NCBI RefSeq assembly: GCF_028640845.1
Contig: NC_080543.1
Location: 95,717,825 to 95,781,824, forward strand
Source: Ahaetulla prasina
Lineage: Eukaryota > Chordata > Lepidosauria > Squamata > Colubridae
Reading direction: 5' to 3'
Length of the DNA: 64,000 bases
Shown: positions 25,195 through 36,912 of the stretch, in pieces
Position numbering within the stretch: position 1 is the stretch's first letter
Layout: each line of letters opens with the position of its first letter
Translations under genes and position numbers: made by a program
Notes under the pieces: model-generated
Seen by the model: the letters and a program-made list of their open reading frames with translations, nothing else
Told to the model about the DNA's origin: nothing
The model's database searches: none

Positions 25195-25589
25195 TTGATT
25201 TACAACCATTTGTTTAGTGACCACTGAAATTTCACCAGCACTGAAAAAGGGTGACTTATAACCGTCTTCAGACTTAATGACCACTGCAGTATCTCCATGG
25301 TCATGTGATCAAAATTCAGGTGCTTAGAAACCCACATGTATTTACAATGATTGACATGTCCTCGGGTCACACAATCATCATTTGTGACCGTCCCAGCCAG
25401 CTTCCAAGAAGCAAAGTTAATGGGGGAAGCTAGAATTGCTTAATAATTGTGTGATTCATTTAACTGCAGTGATTCATTTAACCACCTGACAAAAAGGTTG
25501 TAAAATCCATCTTGACTAACTTGACAACTACCTTGCTTAAGCAACGGAAATTCTAGTCCCAGTTTTGGTCATAAATTAAGGACTACTTG
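25195..25589. mobile_element. Tigger/mariner-like MITE (TAGTCCTCGACTTAC family), copy 1
   Basis: The ends CTGGTAGTCCTTGATTTAC and TAAATTAAGGACTACTTG are imperfect inverted repeats flanked by TA (25193-25194 and 25590-25591). The interior (TGATCAAAATTCAGGTGCTT, AAGCAAAGTTAATGGGGGAA) is shared with copies at 34480, 35815, 49137 and 56624. Confidence 0.75.
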
Positions 25590-25591
25590 TA

Positions 25592-26549
25592 AAGAGGTCT
25601 AGAGTCCTGATCAGAGCATGTATGTGAACTGAATTTCACCATAAGTATTCCCATGAATGCTGCAACAAGTGTTTCACTGCAGAAGTGCAAAGTAGAAATA
25701 CTACTTTAAAAAATATATTTTATCATTTGATTTTCCTTTGTCATTATTAAAACCACTTTGTATTACCTTTAACATGACAAATTCTCAATGTAAAATATTA
25801 TACTTTCCTTATTTTTAATCCTTTTCTCACAAGAACAGAAGGAAAGGGAAAATAATAGCACTTTGCTATTACAGAGCTACAATATTAGGCAAAAGCAGAG
25901 CCAAACTATTAAACTTAGCTGGTTAGAAGCTCTTATGCCAAATGTTTTCATCTCACTTCACAATGACTGAACCAAATTATACACATTTCTTCAGTCTCAA
26001 CAGATACAAAAGACACAGAGTCTGGTTTCATTCAAACAATGGAAAACATCTTTCTGTGTAGAAAAGCAAATATTCCCTCACAGTGTTCAAAAAAATGGTA
26101 CAGACAAAAGTCCTAACAAGCACAACTGTGACGCAGTACTAGTTTTCCATATGCATGGATACGTTTCCTTCTTCACAACTAATGGCACCTAAATAGGCAA
26201 ATAGCAGAGTAAATATATCATGCTCTCTCCTAGGAAGCAATCATACAAATTCATTTACCGAGTATATTCTCTGGAAGAGATATTTGCAGAGTCTGGGGCA
26301 GCAGGTGACATGGCAATACTTCCTCAGTTACCCAATTATGATAATTGCCACTTCCTTTGTGCATCATAGGCCTGTCCAACATAGGCAACTAGAATGCATG
26401 ATTTGGCTGAGGGAGGTTGGGACTGCCTATAAAAAAAAGATAGGCTAAATTGGATGATGGTCATTGGCATCGTTAAGTGCTTTTCACCTATACTTCTGAC
26501 AGGCAGCCAAAGCACATATATACTATATTTTTTGAGTTATACAAGTACT
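25592..26549. other. Intergenic, nothing recognised
   Basis: AT-rich sequence without supported features. Confidence 0.45.
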
Positions 26550-26570
26550 TTTTTTTTTGTTTGTTTGTTT

Positions 26571-26856
26571 ACATTTATACCCCGCCCTTCTCCAAAGACT
26601 CAGGGCGGCTTACAGTGTATAAGCCATTAGTCTCATTCTATTTGTATATTTTATATTTGTATATCTCATTCTATTTGTATATTTTTACAAAGTCAACTTA
26701 TTGCCCCCCCAACAATCTGGGTCCTCATTTTACCTACCTTATAATAAAGGATGGAAGGCTGAGTCAACCTTGGGCCGGGCTGGAACCTGCAGTAATTGCA
26801 GGCTACTGTGTTCTTAATAACAGGCTTTACCAGCGTGAGCTAAACCGGCATAAACA
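26571..26856 (-). repeat. tRNA-derived SINE (CCGCCCTTCTCC tail), copy 1
   Basis: On the minus strand it starts with a degraded tRNA-like head (GTGAGCTAAACC on the plus side) and continues with the CAAGGTTGACTCAGCC core. The distal end reads GCCGCCCTGAGTCTTTGGAG followed by GGGCGGGGTATAAATG. The T-rich stretch at 26550-26570 is its poly(A)-like tail. Copies lie at 48774 and, partially, at 46868. Confidence 0.7.
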
Positions 26857-28510
26857 TTACTGATAAGTCTACTCAGGCCTTACAAAAACAAACATAAATA
26901 AGATATTAAATAAATGTTTATTTTATTCTGAATGTACATTTGCAATTACATGCTATCGATTTTTCCTGATGTATTTCTTTCAGGATCTTTTTCTTCTTTA
27001 CTTCCTCTTTTACCACTTTGGGTGTCAAGGGATCTTTCAGGACCACTATAATTATTTCATAATCCATAAAAAAATATGGACCTAATTCCATTTTTCTGGA
27101 ATGGAAATGGTTTAATTCGAGAAAACCACAGATTATATATTCCAGTGCTGTTGGTGGTAAAAAAAAGTTAAATTTCTCATCTGTTTAAGGTATGGTAGTT
27201 CTAAATTAATTCAAAACTTTTCTTAGAAATGTTATCTTAACGTTTTCAACAGATGAGTAAACAGAAAAAACAATGGCAGAGAATTTAGCACTTAAGGTAA
27301 GAGCAGCAGGCAGGAATAGCTTTATTTGGCATTTCACAGATTAGTATTTCTACTGTATGAAACATCTCCTGAAGCTGATATCAGCTACCAGGGAATATAA
27401 GATTAACATTTTTACAAGCAAACATGTACTACCATGTTTGCATTTTGCAAAGAATCCAATTATATAAAGTTTAGCATAAATAGGAGAAAACACACGATGC
27501 ATAAATAAACCCTTTAGCACACCAGGATTAAAGAATGTGGGTGGCAGTCTTGCAGCTGGAAAAAAAAGGGTTCTAGGATAAACACAACTAATTACATCAG
27601 GATTTATTTCTATCAGGATGAGAGATAAGTAACCTAGATTACAATACTTCTGGTTGGGAAAAGATCTGCAATTAAAATGAATATCCTCCTTAGATTGAGA
27701 TAGCAATTCCAAGAGTTATCAAATGACATCATATATCAAATCATATATATGGAAGCAAAAAAACAAGCACAGAAGTCTGTTATCTATAAACATAAGGATG
27801 CTATCTGTGCCTAATTTAAAATGGCTTTTTAAAATGGTAGACAAACAGTGACCATAATTATGACAAGAAATGTGATACAGAACTTGTAAAAGTACTGTCA
27901 CTGTTAAATTTAAAGCTAAACTAGGCAAAGAATAAAATAGTGAATCTATTTCATCAGACAACCTTTGATCATAAACAATGTAATTTAGCAGGTCTCTACT
28001 GATTAAGGGGTCTATATAGTAAAGGACAATCCCAAACAGGAAAGCAGTTAATTAAAGATCTAAAACAAGCTAATATTAATGGCTTTACATAATAATATGA
28101 ATATTTTTTATTTATAACTCCAGGGTTAAATCAGAAGTAAAAAAAACAATTAATGATCACACAGAAATTAATTTTACAATATGATAAAAATGCAGAAGTT
28201 TTGGTCTTAAGGATCTATAAGTATATAAATTCCTAGCATTAAAAATATCTGGGAGAATAATATTAGAACCTACTGATGAAACTATTTGGAACAGTTGACT
28301 GTATATTTCATCCAAAAAAACCCCACCCAAACTGTATCTGCCAAAAACAGAATATATCTCAAAATAATTCATAGTTAGTGTTCTCCCTGCCCTTCCTCTC
28401 AGTGAGATTGTAATGCATCTATAAAAAAGTATAATTTATGTCTGAGGAGAAACTGATAGGTTGGCGCTTACTTTCATATATGGTGGCAAAGCTTATTCAT
28501 TTAAAAAAAA

Positions 28511-28575
28511 ATCTATCTATCTATATAACTATATCTATATCTATCTATCCATCTATCTCTCTATTTATCTGTTTT
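28511..28575. repeat. ATCT/ATAT-type microsatellite
   Basis: Imperfect tetranucleotide array of ATCT and ATCC units with TATA interruptions. Confidence 0.9.
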
Positions 28576-28976
28576 GCAGGATTATTCAGAAACATTATCC
28601 CCTTCCCGCTTATTGACTCTATTATCGCCATATAATACCTTGCATGTAGAAGCATGAAATAAAGAGCTATTGGCTCCTGAAAAGCTATATTGTACTTTAT
28701 TTATGAAGAATGAAGCAGGATATTTAAACAGCCAGACACTATGGAATGTAGCCTTAGCTGAAAATGTAATCAAGTAGGAGAGGTTAAGCAGAAACATTAA
28801 TTACAGAAAAAAATTTTCTTCAATACAATCTAGGTTTCTGGTACATATTAAGCAAGAAGCTGAGAATATCTAACCTTCAGTTTTTTGTATAATCATGAAC
28901 AAATGGCATGTTGTAGCAAAGAGTAACTTCTTGTACAGTTACATATCGATAGTTGTGTTATTTTACACAATTACTG

Positions 28977-28978
<2 letters not shown>

Positions 28979-29007
<29 letters not shown>

Positions 29008-29008
29008 T
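28979..29008. repeat. (GT)n microsatellite
   Basis: About 13 GT dinucleotides in a row. Confidence 0.95.
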
Positions 29009-30469
29009 TGTATAGCTGTGTCTTTAACAAAATAAAATTTAAAAAGATAAATTGCAAACACTTCAGTAAATCTATTCAAAACTATTGCAGGATGGTTTCA
29101 TTAAAAGTTTGGCTAACATTGTTTTTAAAGCTCAGTTGTTTCAGTGAGCACCAATAGCATTTGTATTCTATTTTCCAGCATAAATATATATTCTTTTTAA
29201 TGATCATGGGTTGAAGCCTACGCAAAGCATACTCAGACCTACCAAATCAACTCAAATTGAGCTGTTTATCCCCCATTGATATCTGTAGATCTTCTACATG
29301 TATGACAAAAGTTCAGCTGCCTGTTCTGTTTGCTGTACTATGAACCTGCCCCCATTACTATAACCTCCATCTTGTGGTCAACCTATTGCTAAGGCAGGAT
29401 TAAGATGAAGCTGATTTAAAGTGCTTTTGAAGAATGGAAGCATCTTCCCAGCAACTGCAAAGACTTTTCACATGGACAATCCATGGCACTTGGAGGATGG
29501 GCCTCCAGAGGTCAGCGAACTGCCGGGTTCCAGGTGGACCAGCCTCTCCCATCAAACTACTGGGCTCTGTGCCTGCAGTTCCATTTATGCTGGGCTGCCA
29601 AAGAGACCAGACACTTCCCTTGCATAGCTATTTTCTTTTTTCCCCCTTAAGTTCAAACACAGCAATTTCAATATAATGTAAAATCAAATGCCGATATTCC
29701 CATTGACAAATAGAAATACTGTAATCCTAAAAATCCTACCATAATCCTAAAAATCCTACCATAATCCTAAAAAGCAGAAACATCTGAAACGGACAAATGA
29801 AATTAACATCAAGCACCAGGCCAAAGCAAGATAGGATGAGGTATTGTAAATCAGCTGGAGCTTTGGTGTCACTTAAAAAGGGATCTGATTGAGGTTCAAA
29901 AATAAACCAACAATTCAAGAAAGGTTTTAGATAACCCCAAGCCCCAGAAGACTCCAGTAAAAGAGAAGGAACTGTTCTAGCAACAGCACCTTCTCATCTG
30001 AGACTGGCCAGAGATGAGCAACACTATGGGTCTTGTTGCTGAGGCACCCTATAAAGTAGACTGTGTGGGCAGTCGTTTAAAATTAGTAACCCAAGCCTAA
30101 AATTAAGCGTCTTTGCAACAGTTCCTGGATGACTAGCACTCTACAAGAAACGTGTGATCTGTGTGAAATAGTTTTAATAAATGTCTTTTATCATAAGATT
30201 TAGGATTATTTCGGGAAAGTATCAAGTTGATCCCTTTAAAGGTCTCATCAATTCACAGATGAATCAGGAACCTATAATGTAATCGTCTACGTAAAAAAGG
30301 CCGTTACAAGAAACCAGATTAAGGAAGGAAAAGCCTGGCTCCGGGGCAAAAACTCCTGGGAACCCATTCCGCAAGACATAACCCTGGATTATGTCCTAGA
30401 AAAGAAAAGCCCTGAACCTGCCAATGTACAATCATCTTCTCTTCCTCCCTTTTTTTTTTAATTAAATCC

Positions 30470-31440
30470 TGTCCGACGCACGCCCTCCGGTTTGCATCAG
30501 ACAAATGCAGCTATCGGATCGCGCAGCAGCGCCAGAGAAAGACATCCAGCATCCCTCCTACTACGAGACATGCACATCCGTGGTTGTTAAATATGTCCTC
30601 CCCACGGCATCGGCGGGCCGAGGCAAAGCAGAGCCCGTCACGCGCCGGTCTCCCCCCGCCCCAAGTTGTCCAAACAAAACCGAACAATGGGGTACACACA
30701 CACACACAAAAAAAGCCGCCCCTTCTGAGCAGAAGCGGGGCAGCGCCGAATCTCCCCCGCCCTCCTTCGTGTTTATTTGACAGCTCCTCGCAAAGCAGGC
30801 GAGGGAAGAGGACGCGGCGCTGAGCCGCCGCCTTTACCCCTGCCTCGCCGCCCCTCACCCTCTTTGCCTGGGACTCTTGCTGCAGAGCTTTCACCTCCCC
30901 CCCCCCCCGTCCTCCTCCGCCCCTCAGGGAAGCAGCGTTTGCAACCGAGAGCGCGGGAGGGCAACCCGCAGCAGCGGGGAGAAGGACCCGTTTTGCAAGG
31001 GCGCCCGTCTTACCTCGCGCCCGCTCGGACTAGAGGAGCCGCAGCTTCCTCAGCAAGCCTTGCGCAACATGCTGGACTGGCTCGTGGCCCTTCCGAAGTC
31101 CGAGGAGCTGCGGCCGCAACCTCACCTTCCCGTCGGATGTGGCTCTTCTTCGCGTCCTACGGCAGCTTCTTCTGCTACTGCAGCAACCCGGGTTCCCTAG
31201 CGCGCATACACCCAGGCAGCTATGACGCCATAATCCAACCAGGCTCCTCCTCCGTCTCCCGTTCTTCAGCGCTTGCGCCGCCCGCCGCTTCTCTGCCCTC
31301 GGGGCAGCGCTTAGCTCGCCCGATCGCTCTCCCTGCAATTTCGGGGTCTGGGGTTCGCGAGCCTCAGCTGCGGGAATCCCGATGAGCTCGAGGCGGCAGG
31401 CGAGAGAGGGAGAGATTTCGTAACTCCTGGTGAGCGCCAT
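30470..31440 (-). promoter_or_regulatory. CpG island, probable promoter and 5' exon of an unidentified leftward gene
   Basis: A sharply bounded, CpG-rich block of nearly 1 kb in an AT-rich landscape, which in vertebrates usually marks a promoter. On the minus strand two good splice donors occur: GGGAAG|GTGAGG with the intron starting at 31125, and GCGAG|GTAAGA with the intron starting at 31013. No equally clear donors were seen on the plus strand. This suggests one or two 5' exons spliced leftwards. No coding exon of such a gene was recognised in 0-30 kb, so its first intron would be long. Open frames across the island on both strands look like GC-rich shadows. The gene's identity is unknown. 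Confidence 0.6.
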
Positions 31441-31447
31441 CTAGTGG
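31433..31447 (-). promoter_or_regulatory. CTCF-type binding motif at the CpG island edge
   Basis: The plus strand reads AGCGCCATCTAGTGG, matching at every position the reverse complement of the CTCF core consensus CCASYAGRKGGC as I know it. It sits exactly at the right border of the CpG island. Binding is inferred from the motif only. Confidence 0.5.
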
Positions 31448-31727
31448 TGGTTTGATCTTTTACCGCGCAGCTGCGGTCGCCTAGGCACCTCTCAGCAATG
31501 TAATATTAAGGCAGATTTCCCCCTCCTTGAGGCACATTTTGAATGAATAGTGCGTAAGCACAGGAAATGCCTGCTCGTATGAATCTGAGCACCATTATCA
31601 AGTTCTCATTTTAGTTATATATACTGTACTCTTAAAATCAAACTGCCCTAGTTTGATCATTTGATCACAAATCTTATTACATTCCTTGATAAAGTGACAA
31701 AATTAGTGCACCAGAGAAATGCTGTGG

Positions 31728-31892
31728 ATATAATTTACTTGGGACTTCAATAAGGCATTTGATAAAGTAGACAACAACCTACTACCTGATAAGATAGAAA
31801 AATGTGGGTTAGGTGGCATCACCACCAGATTAATGCTCCAACGCTGGAAGTTTTTAAGAAGAGATCGGATAACCATATTCTATTCCAGTGAT
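31728..31892 (+). repeat. CR1 remnant with internal deletion
   Basis: The start matches the RT region (ACTTCAATAAGGCATTTGAT, as at 9650) and then jumps within about 90 bp to the 3' part (AATGCTCCAACGCTGGAAGT). It is a CR1 with a large internal deletion. Confidence 0.65.
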
Positions 31893-32617
31893 TTATTTTA
31901 TTTATTTATTTTGTCACACAGTATATATAAGCATAAGCATGAAATAACTATACAATATATAAGCATATATATGAGTTAAGTATGTAATAACTATATTAAT
32001 TGGATATAACGAAAGGAAATAATAGGACAGGAACGGTAGGCACGTTTGTGCTCTTATGCACGCCCCTTACTGACTTCTTAGAAATGGGGTGAGGTCAATA
32101 GTAGACAGTTTTTGGTTAAAGCTTTTGGGATTTTGGGAAGAAACCACAGAGTCAGGTAGTGTATTCCAAACTGTAACTGTTACTGAAGTCATATTTTCTG
32201 CAGTCAAGATTGTAGCGGTTAACATTAAGCTTAAATCTATTGTGTGCTGGTGTATTGTTGCAATTGAAGCTGAAGTAGTCTTCGACAGGAAGGACATTGT
32301 AATAGATGATTCTATGAGTTAAACTCAGGTCATGTCGAAGGCGGCGTAGTTCTAAATTTTCTAAACCCAGGATTTCAAGTCTGGTGGCATAGGGTATTTT
32401 GTTGTATTCAGAGGATGGAGAACTCTTCTTGTAAAATATTTCTGGACACGTTCAATTTTATTGATGTCAGAAATGAGGTATGGGTTCCAAACAGTCAAGC
32501 TGTATTCAAGAATTGATCTAGCAAATGTTTTATATGCTCTGGTTAGTAGTGTAGTGTTTTTGGAGAAGAAGCTATGCAAGATTAGGTTTACAACTCTTAA
32601 GGCCTTTTTTGCGATGT
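31893..32617 (-). mobile_element. CR1/L2-type LINE 3' end, antisense
   Basis: Same family as 6443-7008, read on the minus strand. It has a TTTATT-repeat tail (31893-31910), a 3' UTR with the ACGCCCCTTACTGACTTC region, and then coding remnants with SILEYSLTVWNP and KIERVQKYFTRRVLH. Several frameshifts are present. It extends further upstream than the first copy. Confidence 0.75.
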
Positions 32618-32619
32618 AA

Positions 32620-32990
32620 AAAAGCAAACCTTTTCGGCACCGAGTGCTGAAAAGGTACAGAAATGCACGCACGCGCGCTTGTTGGGACCACGCTCCAGAA
32701 AAGCTGAACTTCAGGGTCCTAGCATGCAGGCCAGTTTTTAGCACTGCCCCGCACACGAAGGGATCACGCTCTAGAAAAGCCGAACTTTTGGGTTTTGGTG
32801 CACATGTGCCCCGATGATCAGCTGGCTGACGCGCTTGCGCACACCGGGTTTTAGCACTGCTGCACAAGCAAAGGACAGCTTATTGTCACATGTGTATGTG
32901 CGCCAGAAACAGGCAAGGCCACGCGTGACAGGTGACATGACTCCGCATGCCACTTTGGGCACGCGTGCCATAGGTTTGCCATCACGGTTC
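32620..32990. mobile_element. hAT-like non-autonomous element, partial
   Basis: The sequence AAACCTTTTCGGCACCGAGTG at the left and GCCATAGGTTTGCCATCACGG at the right match the ends of a common non-autonomous hAT family (GGCGAACC...CACTG). It is CpG-rich with many alternating GCGCA/CGCGTG steps. The left end is fused to the LINE remnant and no clear 8-bp duplication remains. Confidence 0.5.
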
Positions 32991-32999
32991 TATTCTATT

Positions 33000-33944
33000 T
33001 AGAATGGGCTAAAGCAGTATTTGTTGAATTGGAAAATTTAAGACATGTGGTGTTCAATTCCCAGAATTCCCCAGGTAGTAGACACAGTGACCAAACAGAA
33101 TATTTTGATTTTGATTTTGCAATTTATTAGTTTCATTATTAATCTCCATGGTTCTCTTCCTCCTCTTCTCCTTTGCAGTCAACAAATAGTTTTTACTAAT
33201 CAATTTTCAAAAAACATAAAACAAAAAGAAGCAACTCATCATACACAAAACAAAGGGAAAAAGCACTGTAAAAGTTACTCTCTTAACTTATCTAAGAATA
33301 GGCAATAATTATAGCTCTCCTGTGATGAGTTTAGGCTCCTTTCACTGAAAAGCTTCAAAATGGTTTAACAAATAAACAAACTGCATTTCAAATTTTGTGA
33401 GTCATTCTAGTCTTTCCTATTTCCCTAGAAGACTAAAAATGAGTATACAATGAAAATAAACATGAAAAAAAAAAGTTAAAAGGCATGTGTTGCTACTTTT
33501 GTACAATTTGTTTTGGAAATAGCTAAATCCAGCTAATGGACAGGATGTTTTATACTCGTCATCTCAGAAATTTCACACCCACACATATAGAGTACACAGC
33601 GCTTTTTAGAAATTGGAGCGAAGTATACAAATACGTAGTACACTATCTGACCAGGAAATTGTGCAAGTTGAATTGTGTATCAATTATTTGCAAAAATAAC
33701 AAAATTATGGAAAATATATAATTCATAAGCTACTTTGGATAAAAATATTTGCAAAAGATACTTCATGACATGCATGAGCACAAAGGAAGCATCCCGCCTT
33801 GAATCATTAAAATGATCTTTTTTTCAGATTATTTGTTAAATTTGTACAATGCTCAACTCTCAATAAGATCCATTCAACCACTTCCAAAGCTGTTCCTGAT
33901 AATCTTTCCACCTAGTCACTTCAAAATGATTCTTTTTCTGAATA
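33000..33944. other. Intergenic; small hAT hairpin fragment only
   Basis: Bases 33035-33075 (ending CCCAGAATTCCCCAG) resemble part of the palindromic hAT family at 46049. Otherwise this is AT-rich DNA with no gene. Confidence 0.4.
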
Positions 33945-34290
33945 AAAGGTAAAAGTTCCCCTCACACATATGTGCTATTTGTTCCTAACTCAAGGGGGTG
34001 TGTGCTCATCTCTGTTTCAAAGCTGAAGAGCCAGTGCTGTCCAAAGACGTCTCCGTGGTCATGTGGCCGGTATAAGTAAATGCCAAAGGCACATGGAACA
34101 CTGTTGCCTTTCCACCAAAGGTGATCCCTAATTTTCTACCTGAATTTTTTACATGCTTTTGAACTGCTAGGTTGGCAGAAGCTGGGACAAGTAACGGGAG
34201 CTCACTCTGTTATGCAGCATTAGGGATTCGAACCGCTGAACTGCCAACCTTTTGGATCAACAAGGTCAGCCACTGAGCCACCGTATCCCT
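33945..34290 (-). repeat. Sauria SINE
   Basis: On the minus strand the element starts with a tRNA-like head. It has an A box GGTGGCTCAGTGG and a perfect B box GGTTCGAATCCC, then the Sauria core (TGGCATTTACTTATACCGGC). Its tail ends in AACTTTTACCTTTT, the BovB-like (ACCTTT)n end that allows BovB to mobilise Sauria SINEs. This family is confined to squamates. The head is duplicated again at 35481-35625 as part of a larger tandem duplication. Confidence 0.85.
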
Positions 34291-34479
34291 GGTATATAAC
34301 CTCTTTTAAATGCAAAAAATTGAAAAAGTTTTCTTTAAAATCAGTGGGTAGTTGGTTCCCCAGGGGATATTTTGAAACAGGAAAATAATTCCTTTTATTT
34401 CATATTAAGAGCAATCAAGATTATGCATGAAATTGAAAATAATATACATGCTATCAGTATGCAATAGGAAATATCAAGT

Positions 34480-34935
34480 TGAGGTCATGTGATGTCATGA
34501 TTGAAGACCTGGCTGATTCACTTAGGAACAGCATCAGAACAGATAGTATAAGTCTGGTGTGATGATGTGATGTTTCAGTGTACAACTGTGTTGCTTAGCA
34601 ATGGAGATGCTGGTCCCAATTTTGGAGAGCTATGACTGGTTTTCACACTTATGACCACTGCAGCATCCCTGCAGTCCTGTGATCAAAATTCAGGTGCTTG
34701 ACAACTGGAATATATTAATGACAGTTGCATTTTCCCGAGGTCATGGAATCACCATTTGTAACCTTCCCAGCCAGCTTCTGGCAAGCAAAGTCAATGGGGG
34801 AAGCCAGATTCATTTAACAACTGCAATGATTCACTTAACAACTGCAGCAAGAAGGTCATAAAATGGGGAACAACTAACTTAACAACAGCTTAATTAGCAA
34901 TGGAAATTTTGGCCTCTATTGTGATTGTACCTGTA
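34480..34935. mobile_element. Tigger/mariner-like MITE, copy 2 (diverged)
   Basis: The interior matches the family at 25195 (TGTGATCAAAATTCAGGTGC, CAAAGTCAATGGGGGAAGCC, AACAACTGCA repeats). The terminal repeats are worn. The second unit of the tandem duplication repeats it at about 35815-36272. Confidence 0.6.
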
Positions 34936-35044
34936 TGGGGAATACTGCATTTTTACTGCAAAGTCTTTTAACAAAAGGCAAACGGGGAATCTAGTTCCAA
35001 TACAGTATTTATTTATTCACTGGCATACAGTACCTTGCCTTCTA

Positions 35045-35480
35045 GATAACAAAATAACAGAGTTGGAAGGACCTTGAGGTCTTCTAGATCAACCCCTTGC
35101 TCAAGAAATCCTATACTATTTCAAAAAAGTTGTTGTCCAAGTTTTCTTTAAAATCTCGTGTTGGAGCACCTACAACTTCTGAAGGCAAGTCCTTGGTCTC
35201 AGTGTCAGGAAAAAATTTCCTTAGTTCTAGGTTAGTTCTCTCCTTGATTAGTTTACATCCATTGCTTCTTGTCCTGCCTTCAGGTGCTTTGGAGAATAGG
35301 TGACTCCCTCTTTGTAATGGCAACCTTTTAGATATTGGAATACTATTATGTCACCCCTAGTCCTTCTTTTCATTAAACTAAACATACCCTATTCCAGCAT
35401 CTGTTCTTCCTGTTATAGTCTCCAGCCCCCCTAATATTCTTTGCTGCTCTTCTCTGGATTCTTTCTAGAGTCTTAACATA
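35045..35480 (-). mobile_element. CR1 3' end, first duplicate
   Basis: The minus strand carries the CR1 3' consensus (ending CCAACTCTGTTATTTTG) and C-terminal coding remnants in broken frames. It stops abruptly at the duplication breakpoint TTTTTACAT, where an undisturbed CR1 would continue with CATCGTGG. Confidence 0.8.
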
Positions 35481-36379
35481 TTTTTACATGCTTTTGAACT
35501 GCTAGGTTGGCAGAAGCTGGGACAAGTAACGGGAGCTCACTCTGTTATGCAGCATTAGGGATTCGAACCGCTGAACTGCCAACCTTTTGGATCAACAAGG
35601 TCAGCCACTGAGCCACCGTATCCCTGGTATATAACCTCTTTTAAATGCAAAAAATTGAAAAAGTTTTCTTTAAAATCAGTGGGTAGTTGGTTCCCCAGGG
35701 GATATTTTGAAACAGGAAAATAATTCCTTTTATTTCATATTAAGAGCAATCAAGATTATGCATGAAATTGAAAATAATATACATGCTATCAGTATGCAAT
35801 AGGAAATATCAAGTTGAGGTCATGTGATGTCATGATTGAAGACCTGGCTGATTCACTTAGGAACAGCATCAGAACAGATAGTATAAGTCTGGTGTGATGA
35901 TGTGATGTTTCAGTGTACAACTGTGTTGCTTAGCAATGGAGATGCTGGTCCCAATTTTGGAGACCTATGACTGGTTTTCACACTTATGACCACTGCAGCA
36001 TCCCTGCAGTCCTGTGATCAAAATTCAGGTGCTTGACAACTGGAATATATTAATGACAGTTGCATTTTCCCGAGGTCATGGAATCACCATTTGTAACCTT
36101 CCCAGCCAGCTTCTGGCAAGCAAAGTCAATGGGGGAAGCCAGATTCATTTAACAACTGCAATGATTCACTTAACAACTGCAGCAAGAAGGTCATAAAATG
36201 GGGAACAACTAACTTAACAACAGCTTAATTAGCAATGGAAATTTTGGCCTCTATTGTGATTGTACCTGTATGGGGAATACTGCATTTTTACTGCAAAGTC
36301 TTTTAACAAAAGGCAAACGGGGAATCTAGTTCCAATACAGTATTTATTTATTCACTGGCATACAGTACCTTGCCTTCTA

Positions 36380-36912
36380 GATAACAAAATAACAGAGTTG
36401 GAAGGGACCTTGGAGGTCTTCTAGATCAACCCCTTGCTCAAGAAATCCTATACTATTTCAAAAAAGTTGTTGTCCAAGTTTTCTTTAAAATCTCGTGTTG
36501 GAGCACCTACAACTTCTGAAGGCAAGTCCTTGGTCTCAGTGTCAGGAAAAAATTTCCTTAGTTCTAGGTTAGTTCTCTCCTTGATTAGTTTACATCCATT
36601 GCTTCTTGTCCTGCCTTCAGGTGCTTTGGAGAATAGGTGACTCCCTCTTTGTAATGGCAACCTTTTAGATATTGGAATACTATTATGTCACCCCTAGTCC
36701 TTCTTTTCATTAAACTAAACATACCCTATTCCAGCATCTGTTCTTCCTGTTATAGTCTCCAGCCCCCCTAATATTCTTTGCTGCTCTTCTCTGGATTCTT
36801 TCTAGAGTCTTAACATATTTTTACATCGTGGTGACCAAAACTGGATGCAATATTCCAAGTATGGTCTTACTAACGCATTATAAAGTGCTACTAACACTTC
36901 GTGTGATTTTGA
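36380..36912 (-). mobile_element. CR1 3' end, second duplicate with continuation
   Basis: Same as the preceding CR1, but here the element continues past the breakpoint into CATCGTGGTGACCAAAACTG and on to about 36912. This shows that the ancestral CR1 was longer than the first duplicate. Confidence 0.8.

Larger units (their letters stand above)
26860..30300. other. Long intergenic stretch with simple repeats
   Basis: No gene was recognised. Simple repeats are an ATCT/ATAT tract at about 28511-28575, a (GT)n tract at about 28979-29008 and a 20-bp unit repeated about 2.5 times at 29722-29772. A moderately GC-rich piece at 29421-29640 has two overlapping open frames of 68 and 80 codons with no recognisable domain. 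Confidence 0.45.
34146..36817. repeat. Recent 1.3-kb tandem duplication
   Basis: Two direct copies, 34146-35480 (1335 bp) and 35481-36817 (1337 bp), are nearly identical by eye. I noticed one base difference (about 34629 versus 35964) and a 2-bp length difference in the GGAAGG/GGAAGGGACC tract. Each unit holds the Sauria SINE head, a Tigger-like MITE and a CR1 3' end. The breakpoints share TTTTTACAT at 34146, 35481 and 36818. One end lies inside the SINE and the other inside CR1, which points to microhomology-mediated duplication, or to an assembly duplication. Confidence 0.9.

Noticed and set aside
27350..27712. 120-codon minus-strand open frame
   Set aside because: No recognisable domain, AT-driven composition and no convincing splice or promoter context; lengths like this occur by chance in 64 kb of AT-rich DNA.
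29421..29676. Overlapping 68- and 80-codon frames in a GC-richer patch
   Set aside because: No domain, no splice sites in the right place and no similarity recognised; kept only as a note in the intergenic entry.
30777..31440. Long open frames on both strands of the CpG island (202 codons plus, 136 codons minus)
   Set aside because: GC-rich DNA has few stop codons. The peptides are low-complexity Pro/Arg/Ala-rich and overlap each other, and splice donors cut through them.
34190..34290. tRNA-like sequence with good A and B boxes (also at 35520-35625 and 45400-45460)
   Set aside because: These are heads of tRNA-derived SINEs, as the following SINE bodies show, not tRNA genes.
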